From Chloroflexota bacterium (GTDB lineage Bacteria > Chloroflexota > Anaerolineae > Anaerolineales > Villigracilaceae), in contig JAPLGV010000402.1 of NCBI GenBank assembly GCA_026389975.1, positions 1 to 14,766 of the forward strand: a stretch of 14,766 nucleotides of DNA, written 5' to 3'. A program made the position numbers and the translations under genes. This document shows positions 14,061-14,766 of this stretch, one piece after another; the stretch's first letter is position 1; every line of letters begins with the position of its first letter. The notes beneath the pieces are model-generated. The model saw only the letters and a program-made list of their open reading frames with translations, did not search any database and was not told the DNA's origin.

Positions 14061-14153
14061 TTACAGAGTACCGCGTAAATATCTAAACCAAAACCCCGTT
14101 ATTTTCGAGCCCTTCGATACAGGAAAATTCATGGATTTATGCAATAAGCAGTA
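14061..14153. repeat. 93-bp dispersed repeat, copy B
   Basis: It aligns end to end and without gaps with 5418-5510 (14 mismatches). It lies 30 nt upstream of the antitoxin start. The minus strand is open, as in copy A, and ends at the same TAA, but lacks a start codon at the copy-A position. Confidence 0.85.
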
Positions 14154-14162
14154 TAGAGCTTA

Positions 14163-14188
14163 TTGACCTTTTCCCTTGCGGGTATAAT
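14163..14188 (+). promoter_or_regulatory. Orphan promoter-like site
   Basis: TTGACC (14163-14168) and a perfect TATAAT (14183-14188) are 14 nt apart, shorter than the usual 16-18. At the 7-nt leaderless distance (14196) there is no start codon, and no gene follows. It starts 10 nt after the 93-bp repeat. It may be the promoter of a gene since lost. Confidence 0.4.
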
Positions 14189-14321
14189 TCACCCAACATT
14201 CATACTTCATTCCTTCGACACTCCCTTTGGTCGCAGGGCAACGCCTCTGCCACGCTTCGCAAGCTAGACCCACCGTGCGCGAGTTGTACCAGCGACCTCT
14301 CGCTGTCCCCAAAGGGGATGA

Positions 14322-14346
14322 TAAAGGCTGGATTGACCCCTGACTG
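14322..14346. repeat. 25-bp repeat, copy 2
   Basis: The segment matches 13706-13730 with two differences (TAAAGGCTGGATTGA core). It follows the TCCCC-AAA-GGGGA palindrome and precedes the transposase remnant. Confidence 0.6.
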
Positions 14347-14388
14347 GTCCAAGTACTCAAAGAAATTGTGCATGCGGTGTTGCTCGCT

Positions 14389-14414
14389 GTGTCCGGGTCT
14401 CCAGACCCCGACAC
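14389..14414. repeat. Palindrome ahead of the transposase remnant
   Basis: GTGTC-C-GGGTCT (14389-14400), a CC loop and AGACCC-C-GACAC (14403-14414) form a 12-position stem with one mismatch. Such structures are expected near REP-associated transposase genes as recognition hairpins; that role here is inference. Confidence 0.5.
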
Positions 14415-14440
14415 CCCGGTGGCCGAAGGTCTCAACCACT

Positions 14441-14542
14441 ATGGAACGATATCGCATTGTCGAACTCGTAGGTGTATACTTTGTAACATCCACTATGGTG
14501 GGATGGCTGCCAGTTTTTTTCACAAGACTTCCGAAGTTTTGA
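14441..14542 (+). pseudogene. N-terminal remnant of a REP-associated (IS200-like) transposase
   Basis: The frame opens MERYRIVELVGVYFVTSTMV and continues GWLPVF. This resembles the start of REP-associated tyrosine transposases (TnpA_REP, Y1 family), where YFVTFT is followed within a few residues by W.PVF. After 33 codons the frame runs into the palindrome at 14525 and stops at TGA 14540-14542. The HUH motif and catalytic Tyr, which lie further on, are absent, so it is dead. Family assignment rests on a short stretch. Confidence 0.6.
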
Positions 14543-14557
14543 AGACTTCGGAAGTCT
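14525..14557. repeat. 13-bp perfect inverted repeat
   Basis: AGACTTCCGAAGT (14525-14537) and ACTTCGGAAGTCT (14545-14557) enclose a 7-nt loop. It truncates the transposase remnant and lies 34 nt past the metG stop on the other strand. It could stabilise or end the metG transcript, but there is no T-run after it on the minus strand. Confidence 0.8.
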
Positions 14558-14591
14558 GCCCTTTGTAAGTGAGTTGCTCTATAATTTTGAT

Positions 14592-14766
14592 TTACTTTCC
14601 TAACCTCGCCCGTTCCTCTTCAATCACGCTTTCTTCCAACTTCTTGAAGAGCGGCGCGGGCTGGTTGAGTTTCGCGCCAGGCTTTAATTCACTCGGCTTC
14701 CACGCCTTGTAAGGGCGAGTCATTGACTCGCCCTTACTACGATAACGCAACACGGTGTGCTCACCA
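14592..14766 (-). CDS. metG: Methionyl-tRNA synthetase, C-terminal end (partial)
   Basis: MetRS charges tRNA(Met) with methionine. Only the last 57 codons are inside the window; the gene continues beyond 14766. The readable segment, GEHTVLRY, then YKAWKPSELKPGAKLNQPAP and LFKKLEESVIEEERARLGK, matches the end of the anticodon-binding domain of MetRS, where a PLFKKLEE-type ending is characteristic. No C-terminal dimerisation (TRBD) domain follows. A perfect 14-bp inverted repeat lies inside the coding sequence at 14709-14737 and encodes SKGESMTRPY. The stop TAA is at 14594-14592. Identification rests on the short tail, but several conserved blocks agree. Confidence 0.82.
   Translation of the reverse strand, partial: GEHTVLRYRSKGESMTRPYKAWKPSELKPGAKLNQPAPLFKKLEESVIEEERARLGK
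14709..14737. repeat. 29-bp palindrome inside metG
   Basis: Arms GTAAGGGCGAGTCA (14709-14722) and TGACTCGCCCTTAC (14724-14737) are perfect complements around a single T. The form (GTA, G-run, CGA core) is that of a dispersed intergenic palindrome, yet it is read in frame here. Confidence 0.85.

Larger units (their letters stand above)
14032..14591. other. 560-bp gene-poor scar zone
   Basis: No intact gene is present. In order it holds copy B of the 93-bp repeat, an orphan promoter-like site, a segment with CTTCGACA and hairpins (CAGCGA/TCGCTG at 14290-14305; TCCCC-AAA-GGGGA at 14306-14318), copy 2 of the 25-bp repeat, a 12-position palindrome, a transposase remnant and a long palindrome. Confidence 0.7.

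Noticed and set aside
14160..14523. Two minus-strand ORFs of 91 and 107 codons in the scar zone
   Set aside because: They read through hairpins and antisense to the transposase remnant, without ribosome binding sites or motifs.
14525..14557. Rho-independent terminator for metG
   Set aside because: The stem is strong, but on the minus strand it is followed by TGTGAAAAAAA rather than a T-run, so I list it as a palindrome only.

Overview
The window reads as ordinary chromosome from a member of the Chloroflexota, most likely class Anaerolineae. This is inferred from the flavour of the proteins, the moderately high G+C coding regions and the gene mix; no marker gene settles it. Eleven intact or near-intact housekeeping-type genes fill most of it, and the spaces between them are rich in repeats and gene debris.

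Left part (+ strand, 95-5409): a small four-helix membrane protein overlaps selA (selenocysteine synthase). A phytoene/squalene synthase-family protein, an M24-family aminopeptidase and tsaD (t6A tRNA modification) follow. A 326-bp gap after tsaD holds one copy of a 93-bp dispersed repeat, a nested hairpin and an orphan Shine-Dalgarno sequence.

Middle part (- strand, 11000 down to 5736, in transcription order): uvrC, a response-regulator pseudogene that starts inside the uvrC stop codon, a 42-residue single-helix protein, then the overlapping cluster prfA-prmC-tsaC (release factor 1, its glutamine methylase, and the first enzyme of t6A synthesis). This cluster ends in a hairpin plus T-run that contains the tsaC stop codon. 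tsaC and tsaD, two steps of one pathway, lie tail to tail.

Right part: pncC (CinA C-terminal domain) is divergent from uvrC and overlaps a nucleoside phosphorylase-superfamily gene; an MFS transporter follows. From 13706 to 14591 is a scar zone: an antitoxin whose toxin is reduced to its last residues, the second copy of the 93-bp repeat, an orphan promoter, and the first 33 codons of a REP-associated (IS200-like) transposase cut off by a palindrome. The window ends in the 3' end of metG (- strand).

Three themes stand out. Four genes have a -10 hexamer ending exactly 7 nt before the ATG, so they are probably transcribed as leaderless mRNAs. Several families of short palindromic repeats occupy the spacers, and two such elements lie in frame inside essential genes (uvrC, metG), next to a dead transposase of the type known to move REP elements. 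Finally, several genes are caught part-way through decay. I see no CRISPR array, rRNA, tRNA or complete mobile element, and no convincing new multi-gene system.
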